Assembly: GCA_002345675.1 (NCBI GenBank)
Contig: DDWL01000040.1
Span: forward strand, 1-6,863
From: Bacteroidales bacterium UBA2287
GTDB taxonomy: Bacteria > Bacteroidota > Bacteroidia > Bacteroidales > Tenuifilaceae
Length of the DNA: 6,863 nucleotides
Reading direction: 5' to 3'
In this document: positions 1 through 6,863 of the stretch, one piece after another
How the letters are laid out: each line of letters starts with the position of its first letter
Numbering within the stretch: the first letter of the stretch is position 1
Program-made: the position numbers and the translations under genes
The notes under the pieces: model-generated
The model's database searches: none
The model's input: only the letters and a program-made list of their open reading frames with translations
Told to the model about the DNA's origin: nothing

Positions 1-2420
1 TTGGGAGTTCCTTGACCTGCGTCGTCGATGGTTAGGTTGCCGATGCTAATAATGGGTGCGTTAGCTTTTATGGTAAAATTCTGTATCCATTCGTAATTTT
101 CCGAATTGTATTCTCCTGTTAAGGTAATTGAAAATACAATAGCCGTTTGGTCGGGAACGTTATTGGCTATTTCGAATTCGAATATGCCGTTAATATTTAC
201 AACCTGAGTAGGATCAATTGTACCAACAACAGCAGAACCTTCGAGTATTGTTGCATATTCGCTATTGGTTGTAATGGTTGCGGTAACATTCGATGCAGTA
301 TAGGGAACCTCCGATATGTTTTCGAGTGTTACATTAATTCCAACTTGTGCTCCATAGTTAGGGCTAGCGGTTGTAGTAAACGAGTTAAGAACAACATAGG
401 GCTCGTCGGCAGGAACTGCAGATACAAGACCAATATATGGAATTTTATTATATCCCGTTACTGTTACTGTTAGGTCGGCTGGGTTAACCACTGGTTCGTC
501 AAAAGTAATAAGTGCCGAACCGGCTTCGGCAACACCGCTACCAATAACTACAACATTTTCTTCTTCGTTTAAATAGGAAATGGTAACCATTGCTCCGTCG
601 AAATCGCAATTTACAGTAAACGTAGAAGCACCAAGAAACATTGTTGGGTTATGTGTTGTAACCATTTCGGCAGGAGTGTCGGTACGAACTTGAAGCGAAG
701 CATCACCAAAAAGAGTCCATGTTTGGAAGGTCTCGCGTGTATTTGTGCCGTTATAATCTTGAGCCAACATTAAAACTGTACCATTAAATGATATTGATCC
801 AAATGTGGTTCTTTTATCTGCAATTGTAGTACTTGTACCATTGCCAGGATTTGTGGTATAGTTATAACCTCCTGTTAAAATATCGTTAAAGTAATCCTGC
901 CCACGCATTGGCTCTACCCACGCCTGGTTTATTGTAGCCATTAAAGTTGCAACAGCACCACCGTTTTCTTTACGTAACCAAGCCTCGGCAAAGCAATCGC
1001 CCGACATGTGAAACTTACCATTTACACATGCAACCGACCAAATAAATGGGAGTTTGCTCCCATTAGTAGAACTATTAATATTAGTATTGCTATAGCCGCT
1101 TGTTACAAATGTAGTTTCGGAACCATGTCCACAGTAATTTATAACACTTACTCCACCATTAACAGAAGTTGCGACACCAGCAGCAGAAGCACTAGGTGCG
1201 TATTGAGATGCAACGTTTGTATAGGTATAATTAAGCAATTTACTATTTTTAATGATATCCATGTGAGTTTTATCCATTTCACCATCGTCTCCATTACCTT
1301 CACCCTCATCGGAAGCAATGCCAAGACCATTTTTATACCATGTTCCACCAACCTCTGGATTTCTCTCGTAATTTATTGTTTTATTAACCTGAACGGTAAC
1401 TTGAGCTGCTGTACTAGCAGAGAAACGACCTATAATAAGTTCCGAATAATTATCGGTTCCAGCTACACAGCCCATCATTGGATCCATTGGAGCTGTTTGG
1501 GAAGTTCCTAAATCCGATTTAATATCAGCCCAGTCGCCAACAAGTTGAACGTAAAGTAAATTAGGATTGCTGTTGTAGGCAGTAAGAATATTCGATTTAA
1601 CATTTGTGCCTGTTGCAACCTCGAGAGTGTGAACGGTAAATCCTTTCTGCTTTTTCCAGTTAATATATGGCTGAATAGCCGAAGCGTCGCGGGCAGTATA
1701 AATTACCAACATTTCGCCAAGTTCGGCAATTTGGTTTGCAAACTTACTTGGATTGTAGTTAATGAATAACGATTTGTATACATCGTTCATTGTAGCATCA
1801 ATGGCATCGACAGTTGTACGCAAAGCGTTTGTCGATTTGCTATTATCTTCCTTAACCGAAACAAAAACGCTTTTAAATACCCGTAATACGTTTTTTGCGG
1901 CGTTGTACCTAAAAGGGTAAACATAAATGTTAACGCCTCTGGTGTCTCTGAAAATAAACGGTTCGGTATTTTCAGCTAAATTTTCGGGATACCAAGCATC
2001 AACCAACGATTCGGGAGCAATTTCGTAAGGAATCGACTTTGGGTCTTGGTTCCTATAAATTGTTCCGCGTGAAGGTAGAAGCGGATTGGTAAGCTGAATA
2101 TCGATGTAATCATTCTCGTTAACCGAAAGCTGAACATCGTTTTCGTTACCAATTTGAAGTGTTGCATTGAGCATGGGTAACTCTGCAAAACCTTTCTTGT
2201 AAGTATTCACTCCGTGGTTAAAGTGAATTTTAGAATACTTAACACCATCAATTAGAACGTCGGTAATTTTGTAGTCATCGATTGCGAAATTAAGCAGCAT
2301 TTCGCTACGATTTGATGTTAAGTTTACCGAATAACCTTTGTGGTTATTCGAATAGCTTTGTTGTGAAAAACTCCATATGGAGCAAAGCAAAACTGTAAAA
2401 AGTAATAAAGTTTTTTTCAT
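1..2420 (-). CDS. Gingipain-like secreted cysteine protease (peptidase family C25), 3' end outside window
   Basis: Translation from the ATG at 2420 stays open to the left edge, giving 806 residues without the C-terminus. Residues 1-20 form a Sec signal peptide (MKKTLLLF..., hydrophobic core, likely cut near SFS/QQ). Residues ~22-221 resemble the C25 propeptide, including RGVNIYVYPFRYN at 161-173. The catalytic domain spans ~237-580: His432 in NYCGHGSET, Cys465 in SVACVNGKF, then CFAEA, ATINQAW, PMRGQD and TLFGDASLQVR, all hallmarks of Arg-gingipain. The His-Cys spacing of 33 equals that I recall for RgpB (His211/Cys244). Asp383 (GEMDKTH) appears to align with the Arg-binding S1 Asp of RgpB. 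A C25 Ig-like domain follows (~582-662, ending VTGYNK), then a CARDB/Ig-like beta domain (~667-790) and the start of another. Family role: extracellular endopeptidase, usually exported by T9SS; the sorting domain would lie beyond the edge. The leader is A-rich, without Shine-Dalgarno. Family assignment is very secure; substrate preference is inferred. Confidence 0.95.
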   Translation of the reverse strand, partial: MKKTLLLFTVLLCSIWSFSQQSYSNNHKGYSVNLTSNRSEMLLNFAIDDYKITDVLIDGVKYSKIHFNHGVNTYKKGFAELPMLNATLQIGNENDVQLSVNENDYIDIQLTNPLLPSRGTIYRNQDPKSIPYEIAPESLVDAWYPENLAENTEPFIFRDTRGVNIYVYPFRYNAAKNVLRVFKSVFVSVKEDNSKSTNALRTTVDAIDATMNDVYKSLFINYNPSKFANQIAELGEMLVIYTARDASAIQPYINWKKQKGFTVHTLEVATGTNVKSNILTAYNSNPNLLYVQLVGDWADIKSDLGTSQTAPMDPMMGCVAGTDNYSELIIGRFSASTAAQVTVQVNKTINYERNPEVGGTWYKNGLGIASDEGEGNGDDGEMDKTHMDIIKNSKLLNYTYTNVASQYAPSASAAGVATSVNGGVSVINYCGHGSETTFVTSGYSNTNINSSTNGSKLPFIWSVACVNGKFHMSGDCFAEAWLRKENGGAVATLMATINQAWVEPMRGQDYFNDILTGGYNYTTNPGNGTSTTIADKRTTFGSISFNGTVLMLAQDYNGTNTRETFQTWTLFGDASLQVRTDTPAEMVTTHNPTMFLGASTFTVNCDFDGAMVTISYLNEEENVVVIGSGVAEAGSALITFDEPVVNPADLTVTVTGYNKIPYIGLVSAVPADEPYVVLNSFTTTASPNYGAQVGINVTLENISEVPYTASNVTATITTNSEYATILEGSAVVGTIDPTQVVNINGIFEFEIANNVPDQTAIVFSITLTGEYNSENYEWIQNFTIKANAPIISIGNLTIDDAGQGTP

Positions 2421-2607
2421 GTAGAAATAGTTTTAGTTTAACAGCTTGATAATTAATTCTTGTGGTTTATTTAAAAAACGGCGTAATATATTAAAAATTA
2501 ATGAAAACGAGTTAATTGTAAACTTTTTTGACCAACAAACAATTCGTTTATTTTACTTATTATCTGAACATTACAATCTATTAAGATTGCTTCTATTTTG
2601 ATAAACG
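2421..2607 (-). other. AT-rich leader/promoter region of the C25 protease gene
   Basis: This stretch lies between the terminator of the upstream subtilase gene and the C25 protease start, so it should hold the protease's own promoter. It is very AT-rich. The Bacteroidota promoter pattern (TTG near -33, TAnnTTTG near -7) has no convincing full match. The nearest -7-like string is TAATTTTT (minus strand, 2500-2493), but it has no TTG at the right distance. The last bases before the ATG are A/T-rich and lack a Shine-Dalgarno sequence, as is usual in this phylum. No small ORF or RNA structure was recognised here. Confidence 0.4.
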
Positions 2608-2637
2608 AAAAAAAGAGCGAATTTCTTCGCCCTTTTT
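2608..2637 (-). terminator. Rho-independent terminator of the subtilase gene
   Basis: On the minus strand a 12-bp stem (2637-2626 paired with 2621-2610, one G-U pair) closes a GAAA tetraloop and runs into seven T residues. The core pairing is GGGCGAA with TTCGCTC, flanked by A/T pairs. It begins 17 bases after the subtilase stop codon. The A-tract on one side and T-tract on the other would also permit function on the plus strand, but no gene converges from that side within the window. Confidence 0.88.
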
Positions 2638-2653
2638 CCTCAATAGCATTTTG

Positions 2654-5600
2654 TTAGTTTTTAATTACTCTCTTTATAGATTTTTGTCCATTCGAATGCT
2701 GTATTTCTAAAAAGTACATACCGCTAGGTATACTGCTATTTACTAATACAATCGGCGATTCCGATTGAGTTTCGCTTACAATTAATCCTGTAATTGATAT
2801 TAAAGTAACTCTTACGATTGGAGAACTGCTTTCAATAGCAATAAAATCTCGAAATGGATTAGGAAATACGCTAACAGAATTTTGGCTTATGCTACTCGTA
2901 GTAGTTGATAAAATTGTAGAAAACTCTATTGTTTCGGTTTGCGTTGCTCCTCCTACGCTTGTAACCCTGGCTCTAACCTTATAGTTCGTATTTGGAATTA
3001 AATTTTCCAAGGAGTATGAAATAATAGTTTCTTCTGAACCTAAAATAGCATTCGGGTATTGAGTAGAGTTTTCTGTAACGGCATCAACTCCATAATCGAA
3101 GTAAAGGGAAGTTGAAACACCTTTAGCATTAACTTTTGCGCTAAGCTGAACCGAGGTTGCTGTAATTTCATCAACCAATAAGTCTCTTACAGCAGGGGGT
3201 TCGGCCGAAATGGTTCCTGTAATAACAATATCATCGATACACCAGTGGTATGCAAAGTTACCTATGTAGTTCCACTTAAACTGAATGTACGAAGCCCCGT
3301 TGAGTTCGCTTATGGTTGTTGAGTAAGCAAGGGGATTTGCTGTAGTAACATTCCATGTTTGCACCGAAATCCATGTAACTCCGTTATTAAGCGAATAGGA
3401 TAGTGTTCCGTTTGAGGTACTGTACGATTTAAAGAAATGTTTAAAGTTTAGCGTTACGCTGCTATACCCTTCGATACTAATTGGCGGGGTTACCAAACTA
3501 GCATTTTGGTTGTTTCCCGAACCGTAGCCATCGCTATTTAAATATGCATAATTCCCTGATCCCATTAGGCCATCACTAAATGTTCCAAATTTCCAAACTT
3601 GGTTTGCTGTACCGCCGTTATTTACATTTTCCCAACATTGAGGTAACTCTGCTGCATTGAAATTTTGAGAATATGGAAGAGTTGTTTGTCCACAAGTTGT
3701 AGTAAACGATTTTGTTGAACCATAGGCTATTGAAACACCATTCTGAGCGAATGCCCTAAAGTAGTATTTTGTTGCGCTATTCAGCGTTTCAATATCAAAA
3801 GTATACTCTCCCATTGAAACTAAAGGATTGGTGTTTAGAATACTGGCTCCATCTGTTTCGATAGTTAATGTAGGCTGAGTTCCATAAATAATTCCCGACG
3901 AAACTATGGGTTCGGTTCCTTCTGAAGTTACTTCACCCTTTAGCGTTACAGTGGTTTGCTCAACATTAAGCGCCGAATGGGTAAGTACACTTGGCGCACC
4001 TGTTGACATTCCGTTAATTTCGATATTGTCAATTTGCCAATTATCGAACTGATAATGATTGCCTGTTATGCTAAAGCAAATGTAGGTTTCAGATAAATTA
4101 AGATTTTGAGTAATATCGAATTCTACATCGGTTGCATTTATATTACCACCACCCGAAATAAAGAACCAGTCGGAATTGTCCCAATTAGCTCCGTCGCTTG
4201 AAGTTTGAACTCGAAATGTTAATCCACTCCCATAGTCATCGTAAAAATGCTTGAACTTCATGGTAAGCTGCGAAATTCCAATTGTATTAATAGCAGGTAA
4301 AAGTATTCTCGAAGTTCCAGTTGTTGAAACGTAATTAGCTTTAAGCTCATTAGCAATGCCACCAGCCTTGTTGGTATTTGCAATTGACCAAACATTACCC
4401 GAACCGCTTCCGTCCCAGGCAGTAGCCCAGCACTGAGGAAAAGTAGCACTGGCAAAGTGGTTTACAAACGGAAGGCTAAAAACCGAGCATAAAGTTGCTG
4501 TTTGAGCACTGCGCCCCGAGGAAAACTCGCCCTCTTCGGTTACTGACCAAGCACGATAAAAGTAATTTGTTGTTGCTTGTAAGCTGCTATGAATAAATGT
4601 TGTATCGTTACCTATATAAAGTATTTCACCACCTCCTGTAAGTTGACTTCCTATTTCGTCGTCAACAGTTGGTGTACCAAAATTCGGCTCGGTATTATAG
4701 GCTAAAACAACGGCATTTAGGTTCTCATTGCGAGTCCACGAAGCCTCTATTTCGCTTGAACTATTAGCAATTGCTTTAAGATTCTTTGGATTTTTAATTC
4801 CTGTTAGAAAACTTTGGGCTTCGGTTAGTGCGTTTAGGGCATTTAGTCTTCCCGTACCAAGCATTCCGGTATATGATGGGTTATTAGCATAATGGTTGTC
4901 GGTTGTTTCGACTAATATATTTTTTAGCTCCTCGGCCGACATAGCCCCTGCTGTTAACGATACAACAAGTGCTGCTACCCCCGATGTGTGGGGACAAGCC
5001 ATTGAAGTACCTTGATAAAAAGCATAGCTATTGCCAGTAATTGTGCTAAGTACGCCACGATTGGCTACAGTATTTGTTTCGCCACCTGGCGCCGAAATTC
5101 CAACCCATGTATCGTAGTTTGAGTACCACGATTTTTGGTCTTGGTTATTTGTTGCAGCAACGGCAAAACAACCCGAGTAGCAACCTGGATACCATTGTCC
5201 AGAAGATTGGCTATTGCCAGCGGCAAAAATTGTAATACCACCATTTAGCGGGCAATTAGCAAAATCACCAGCATTTGCGTTAAAGTAGTCAATTGCATCA
5301 AGAGTTGCTTGTTCAAAAACACCCACTGATGTATAACCCCAGCTATTTTGAGAAATTACCGCTCCATTATCGGCAGCCCAAACGGGAGCCAACTCAAAAC
5401 CTCCGCTTGATGAGGCAGTAAAAACTTGGCACGACATAAGTCGAACGCCATTTCCTGAGCCATCGCCACCTGCAATTCCCGAAATACCAATTCCGTTATT
5501 ACTAACTCCAGCAACAGTACCTGCTACGTGAGTTCCATGGTTGTGCGGAGCAATTGTGGCGGAATTATCGACAAAATTATAGCCAATTCCCGACCACATA

Positions 5601-6304
5601 TTAGCCTGAATATCGGGATGATTATGCTGTATACCACCATCGATAATTGCGATAACAACATCGGTACTACCTTTTTCAATTTCCCAGGCTTCGGGTAAAT
5701 CTATATCGGCATCGGGAGTTCCGCTTTGTTGGCCAGTATTATTATAGTGCCATTGTTCGGCATAACGGGGATCGTTTGGTGTCCACTTGCCTGCCGTTTT
5801 TTCGTTTGTGCTGTTTTTAATTTCCTCAACAACTTGTAAAAACCCATTCTCGTTATAGTCAACAATTTGCTTGTAAAATACGGGTTCAACTATTTCGGTC
5901 TCTTTTAAAGCCTTGTACTTACCAATAAGTTCAACTATATTTTGATCGTTAGTAAACTCAACGGTAAACCAAAGGTGAAAACCCCACTGTTTGTGTAGCT
6001 CCCTTTTATCGCTTTTAAGCAATGCGAAATCGAATACTTTATTGATTGCTTTTACCGAAAATTGAGTGTTTAATAAATCGATGGATTGAATTCCAGTTGA
6101 TCCATTAACTGTAGATATTTTTAAATTGGTTTCGAATTCGGGTTTAACTTTTATTCGTATTGAACTTGGGCTATAGCTATTCTTCGAAACTCTACTTAAG
6201 TCGATAGTGGGTCGTTCGCCCCTTTTTACAGGCTTGTTTTGCTGTGCGCTTAGGTTTAAAACTATTAAACCTAGCACTATACAAGTCAATAGTATTTTTT
6301 TCAT
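2654..6304 (-). CDS. Secreted subtilisin-family (S8) serine protease with duplicated adhesin-like modules and T9SS sorting domain
   Basis: A complete 1216-residue preproprotein. Residues 1-20 are a Sec signal peptide (cut near LSA/QQN). Residues ~21-175 are a prodomain of no family I can name securely. The S8 domain starts near NDPRYAEQWHYNNTGQ (177-192) and carries Asp222 (IIDGG), His256 (HGTHVAGT), oxyanion Asn364 (AAGNS) and Ser434 (GTSMACPH), so the triad is intact; it ends near residue 500. Next come an FnIII-like domain (~504-604), a MAM/choice-of-anchor-J-like jelly roll (~606-764), a second FnIII-like domain (~772-869), a second jelly roll (~871-1030) and a third FnIII-like domain (~1037-1130). 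A T9SS type A sorting domain closes the protein (~1143-1216: FPNPF, IPSGMYFLE, basic end KRVIKN). The expected role is extracellular protein hydrolysis, with the beta modules giving substrate or surface binding (inference). The ATG at 6304 is chosen because it starts the signal peptide directly. Cys375, Cys379 and Cys437 lie close to the active site in sequence. Confidence 0.96.
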   Translation of the reverse strand: MKKILLTCIVLGLIVLNLSAQQNKPVKRGERPTIDLSRVSKNSYSPSSIRIKVKPEFETNLKISTVNGSTGIQSIDLLNTQFSVKAINKVFDFALLKSDKRELHKQWGFHLWFTVEFTNDQNIVELIGKYKALKETEIVEPVFYKQIVDYNENGFLQVVEEIKNSTNEKTAGKWTPNDPRYAEQWHYNNTGQQSGTPDADIDLPEAWEIEKGSTDVVIAIIDGGIQHNHPDIQANMWSGIGYNFVDNSATIAPHNHGTHVAGTVAGVSNNGIGISGIAGGDGSGNGVRLMSCQVFTASSSGGFELAPVWAADNGAVISQNSWGYTSVGVFEQATLDAIDYFNANAGDFANCPLNGGITIFAAGNSQSSGQWYPGCYSGCFAVAATNNQDQKSWYSNYDTWVGISAPGGETNTVANRGVLSTITGNSYAFYQGTSMACPHTSGVAALVVSLTAGAMSAEELKNILVETTDNHYANNPSYTGMLGTGRLNALNALTEAQSFLTGIKNPKNLKAIANSSSEIEASWTRNENLNAVVLAYNTEPNFGTPTVDDEIGSQLTGGGEILYIGNDTTFIHSSLQATTNYFYRAWSVTEEGEFSSGRSAQTATLCSVFSLPFVNHFASATFPQCWATAWDGSGSGNVWSIANTNKAGGIANELKANYVSTTGTSRILLPAINTIGISQLTMKFKHFYDDYGSGLTFRVQTSSDGANWDNSDWFFISGGGNINATDVEFDITQNLNLSETYICFSITGNHYQFDNWQIDNIEINGMSTGAPSVLTHSALNVEQTTVTLKGEVTSEGTEPIVSSGIIYGTQPTLTIETDGASILNTNPLVSMGEYTFDIETLNSATKYYFRAFAQNGVSIAYGSTKSFTTTCGQTTLPYSQNFNAAELPQCWENVNNGGTANQVWKFGTFSDGLMGSGNYAYLNSDGYGSGNNQNASLVTPPISIEGYSSVTLNFKHFFKSYSTSNGTLSYSLNNGVTWISVQTWNVTTANPLAYSTTISELNGASYIQFKWNYIGNFAYHWCIDDIVITGTISAEPPAVRDLLVDEITATSVQLSAKVNAKGVSTSLYFDYGVDAVTENSTQYPNAILGSEETIISYSLENLIPNTNYKVRARVTSVGGATQTETIEFSTILSTTTSSISQNSVSVFPNPFRDFIAIESSSPIVRVTLISITGLIVSETQSESPIVLVNSSIPSGMYFLEIQHSNGQKSIKRVIKN
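2657..2878 (-). other. T9SS type A C-terminal sorting domain of the subtilase
   Basis: Residues ~1143-1216 of the subtilase. The hallmarks are SVFPNPF at the start, a central SITGLIV strand, SIPSGMYFLEI near the end and a terminal basic segment (KSIKRVIKN). In this family the domain directs passage through the outer-membrane T9SS translocon. It is normally removed by the sortase-like PorU, leaving the cargo released or attached to A-type lipopolysaccharide. The domain of the upstream gene's product (6376-6600) shows the same layout (YPNPF, LPAGVYLVTL, KRVTKMIKK). Confidence 0.92.
3215..4795 (-). repeat. Intragenic tandem duplication: [FnIII-like + jelly-roll] x2 within the subtilase
   Basis: Two consecutive units of about 260 residues are encoded at 4795-3995 (residues 504-770) and 3991-3215 (residues 772-1030). 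Each has an FnIII-like half followed by a jelly-roll half opening with a Cys, then LPxxxxF, then PQCW (Cys606/Cys625 and Cys871/Cys890, both 19 apart). Each has an FKHF strand (residues 684-687 and 954-957) and ends in a YIxF...GN...W.ID.I.I motif. The copies are clearly related as protein but strongly diverged as DNA, so the duplication is old rather than a recent slippage event. Confidence 0.8.
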
Positions 6305-6321
6305 TTTCAGGGTTATATATT

Positions 6322-6351
6322 AAAAATAGGGGCGAGAAAAACTCGCCCCTA
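6322..6351 (-). terminator. Rho-independent terminator after the right-edge T9SS cargo gene
   Basis: On the minus strand a perfect 10-bp GC-rich stem (TAGGGGCGAG at 6351-6342, CTCGCCCCTA at 6336-6327) closes a five-T loop and is followed at once by TTTTT (6326-6322). It starts 21 bases beyond the stop codon of the upstream gene. It ends only 17 bases before the subtilase ATG at 6304, so it either stops read-through into the subtilase or sits in that gene's 5' untranslated region. Confidence 0.88.
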
Positions 6352-6372
6352 AAATTGGTTAACAAAACTTTT

Positions 6373-6863
6373 TTATTTCTTAATCATTTTAGTGACCCTT
6401 TTTTCGTTGGCATTGCCAATTAGGGTTACAAGGTATACTCCGGCTGGCAATACAGCTGTAGAAATTTCGATGCTCTCGCCTCCTTTGTTTGCTATGCGCA
6501 TAACTTCTTGTCCTAGAATACTGGTTACCACAACGGATTTTACTTTAGCGGCTCCGCTTATACTAATTTTGCTTGTAAATGGGTTAGGGTACAAACCTAC
6601 GTTTTCTAATGCACCTGCATTTACACCCATAGGACTCATATTAAGTAAAAGATCAATATTTTCTGCTATTACTTCAAACGAACCCTCTACATTACTGAAT
6701 CCTACGTGTGCTACGGTAAAGCTGTAATTTCCTGGGACAACGGTTACTTGAGCAAGCCCTTCGGAGTTGGTTGCGAACATCTTGCTGCCAATGGTTATCT
6801 CGGCACCTTCAATCAAGTCCTCGTTCGTATCTTTTATCGTAAAGTTTGCGCTGTACGATTGAG
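6373..6863 (-). CDS. C-terminal part of a T9SS-exported protein (carboxypeptidase-regulatory-like domain plus sorting domain), 5' end outside window
   Basis: The frame is open to the right edge, so only the last 162 residues are visible and the catalytic or binding part, if any, is missing. The TTG at 6816 could be mistaken for a start, but the same frame continues upstream with sensible beta-domain sequence (SYSANFTIKDTNED), so it is internal. Visible residues ~6-75 look like a carboxypeptidase-regulatory-like/PEGA-type beta-sandwich: FTIKDTN, LIEGAEITIG, TNSEGLAQVTV, PGNYSFTVAHVGF. Residues ~88-162 are a T9SS type A sorting domain (LYPNPF, SILGQEV, LPAGVYLVTL, terminal KRVTKMIKK). The product should therefore be exported across the outer membrane. 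Its function cannot be told from this fragment. A hairpin terminator follows, then the subtilase gene on the same strand. Confidence 0.9.
   Translation of the reverse strand, partial: QSYSANFTIKDTNEDLIEGAEITIGSKMFATNSEGLAQVTVVPGNYSFTVAHVGFSNVEGSFEVIAENIDLLLNMSPMGVNAGALENVGLYPNPFTSKISISGAAKVKSVVVTSILGQEVMRIANKGGESIEISTAVLPAGVYLVTLIGNANEKRVTKMIKK

Noticed and set aside
170..184. Palindrome ATTCGAATTCGAAT inside the C25 gene
   Set aside because: It is in-frame coding sequence (FEFE) in a beta domain and has no second copy or regulatory context; chance is enough.
147..473. Plus-strand ORF of 108 codons
   Set aside because: It lies fully antisense to the Ig-like and CARDB-like part of the C25 protease, which has clear family motifs. 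Its own translation is rich in Cys, Asn and Ile with no recognisable domain.
1008..1511. Plus-strand ORF of 167 codons
   Set aside because: Antisense to the C25 catalytic core, whose codons are constrained by known motifs. The translation is low-complexity and unlike a real protein.
2408..2420. A7 run just after the ATG of the C25 gene (and a similar run after the subtilase ATG) as a phase-variation tract
   Set aside because: Short Lys-coding A runs after the start are ordinary at signal-peptide N-termini in AT-rich genomes; seven bases is too short to argue for slippage.
2421..2607. A defined Bacteroidota promoter for the C25 gene
   Set aside because: Only partial -7-like strings such as TAATTTTT were found, without a properly spaced TTG, so no promoter site is called.
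6392..6727. Plus-strand ORF of 111 codons
   Set aside because: Antisense to the T9SS sorting domain and beta domain of the right-edge gene; no start context or domain of its own.
6373..6816. Reading the right-edge gene as a complete 147-residue protein starting at TTG 6816
   Set aside because: The frame stays open to the edge, there is no signal peptide at this start, and a T9SS sorting domain needs an N-terminal Sec signal. The gene is therefore cut by the window.

Overview
The window reads as Bacteroidota (Bacteroidetes) chromosomal DNA. The evidence is AT-rich sequence, genes with A-rich rather than Shine-Dalgarno leaders, and two C-termini of the type A sorting domain of the type IX secretion system (T9SS, the Por secretion system). 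A gingipain-type peptidase gives further support. The genus cannot be told from the sequence; an environmental or gut-type Bacteroidales/Marinilabiliales-like organism is a plausible guess.

All recognisable genes lie on the minus strand, so in transcription order they run from the right edge to the left edge. (1) 6863-6373 is the C-terminal 162 residues of a protein cut by the window edge: a carboxypeptidase-regulatory-like beta domain followed by a T9SS sorting domain. (2) A strong hairpin terminator lies at 6322-6351. (3) 6304-2654 is a complete 1216-residue secreted subtilisin-family (S8) protease with an N-terminal prodomain, the Asp222/His256/Ser434 triad, a duplicated [fibronectin-III + MAM-like jelly-roll] unit, a third FnIII-like domain and a T9SS sorting domain. 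(4) A second hairpin terminator lies at 2608-2637. (5) 2420-1 is a gingipain-like cysteine protease (peptidase family C25) with signal peptide, prodomain, His432/Cys465 dyad, Ig-like domain and further beta domains, cut by the left edge at residue 806.

The shared theme is export: both proteases have Sec signal peptides, and the two visible C-termini carry T9SS signals, so the products should be cell-surface-attached or released. The terminators argue for mainly separate transcripts rather than one operon. The two proteases may cooperate in extracellular protein degradation, or one may mature the other, but the sequence does not show this. No RNA gene, mobile element, CRISPR array or origin was seen. 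I do not see an obviously new system; the points most worth checking are the gingipain-type active site with a non-gingipain prodomain junction, the terminator hairpin close to the subtilase start, and the duplicated adhesin-like unit.
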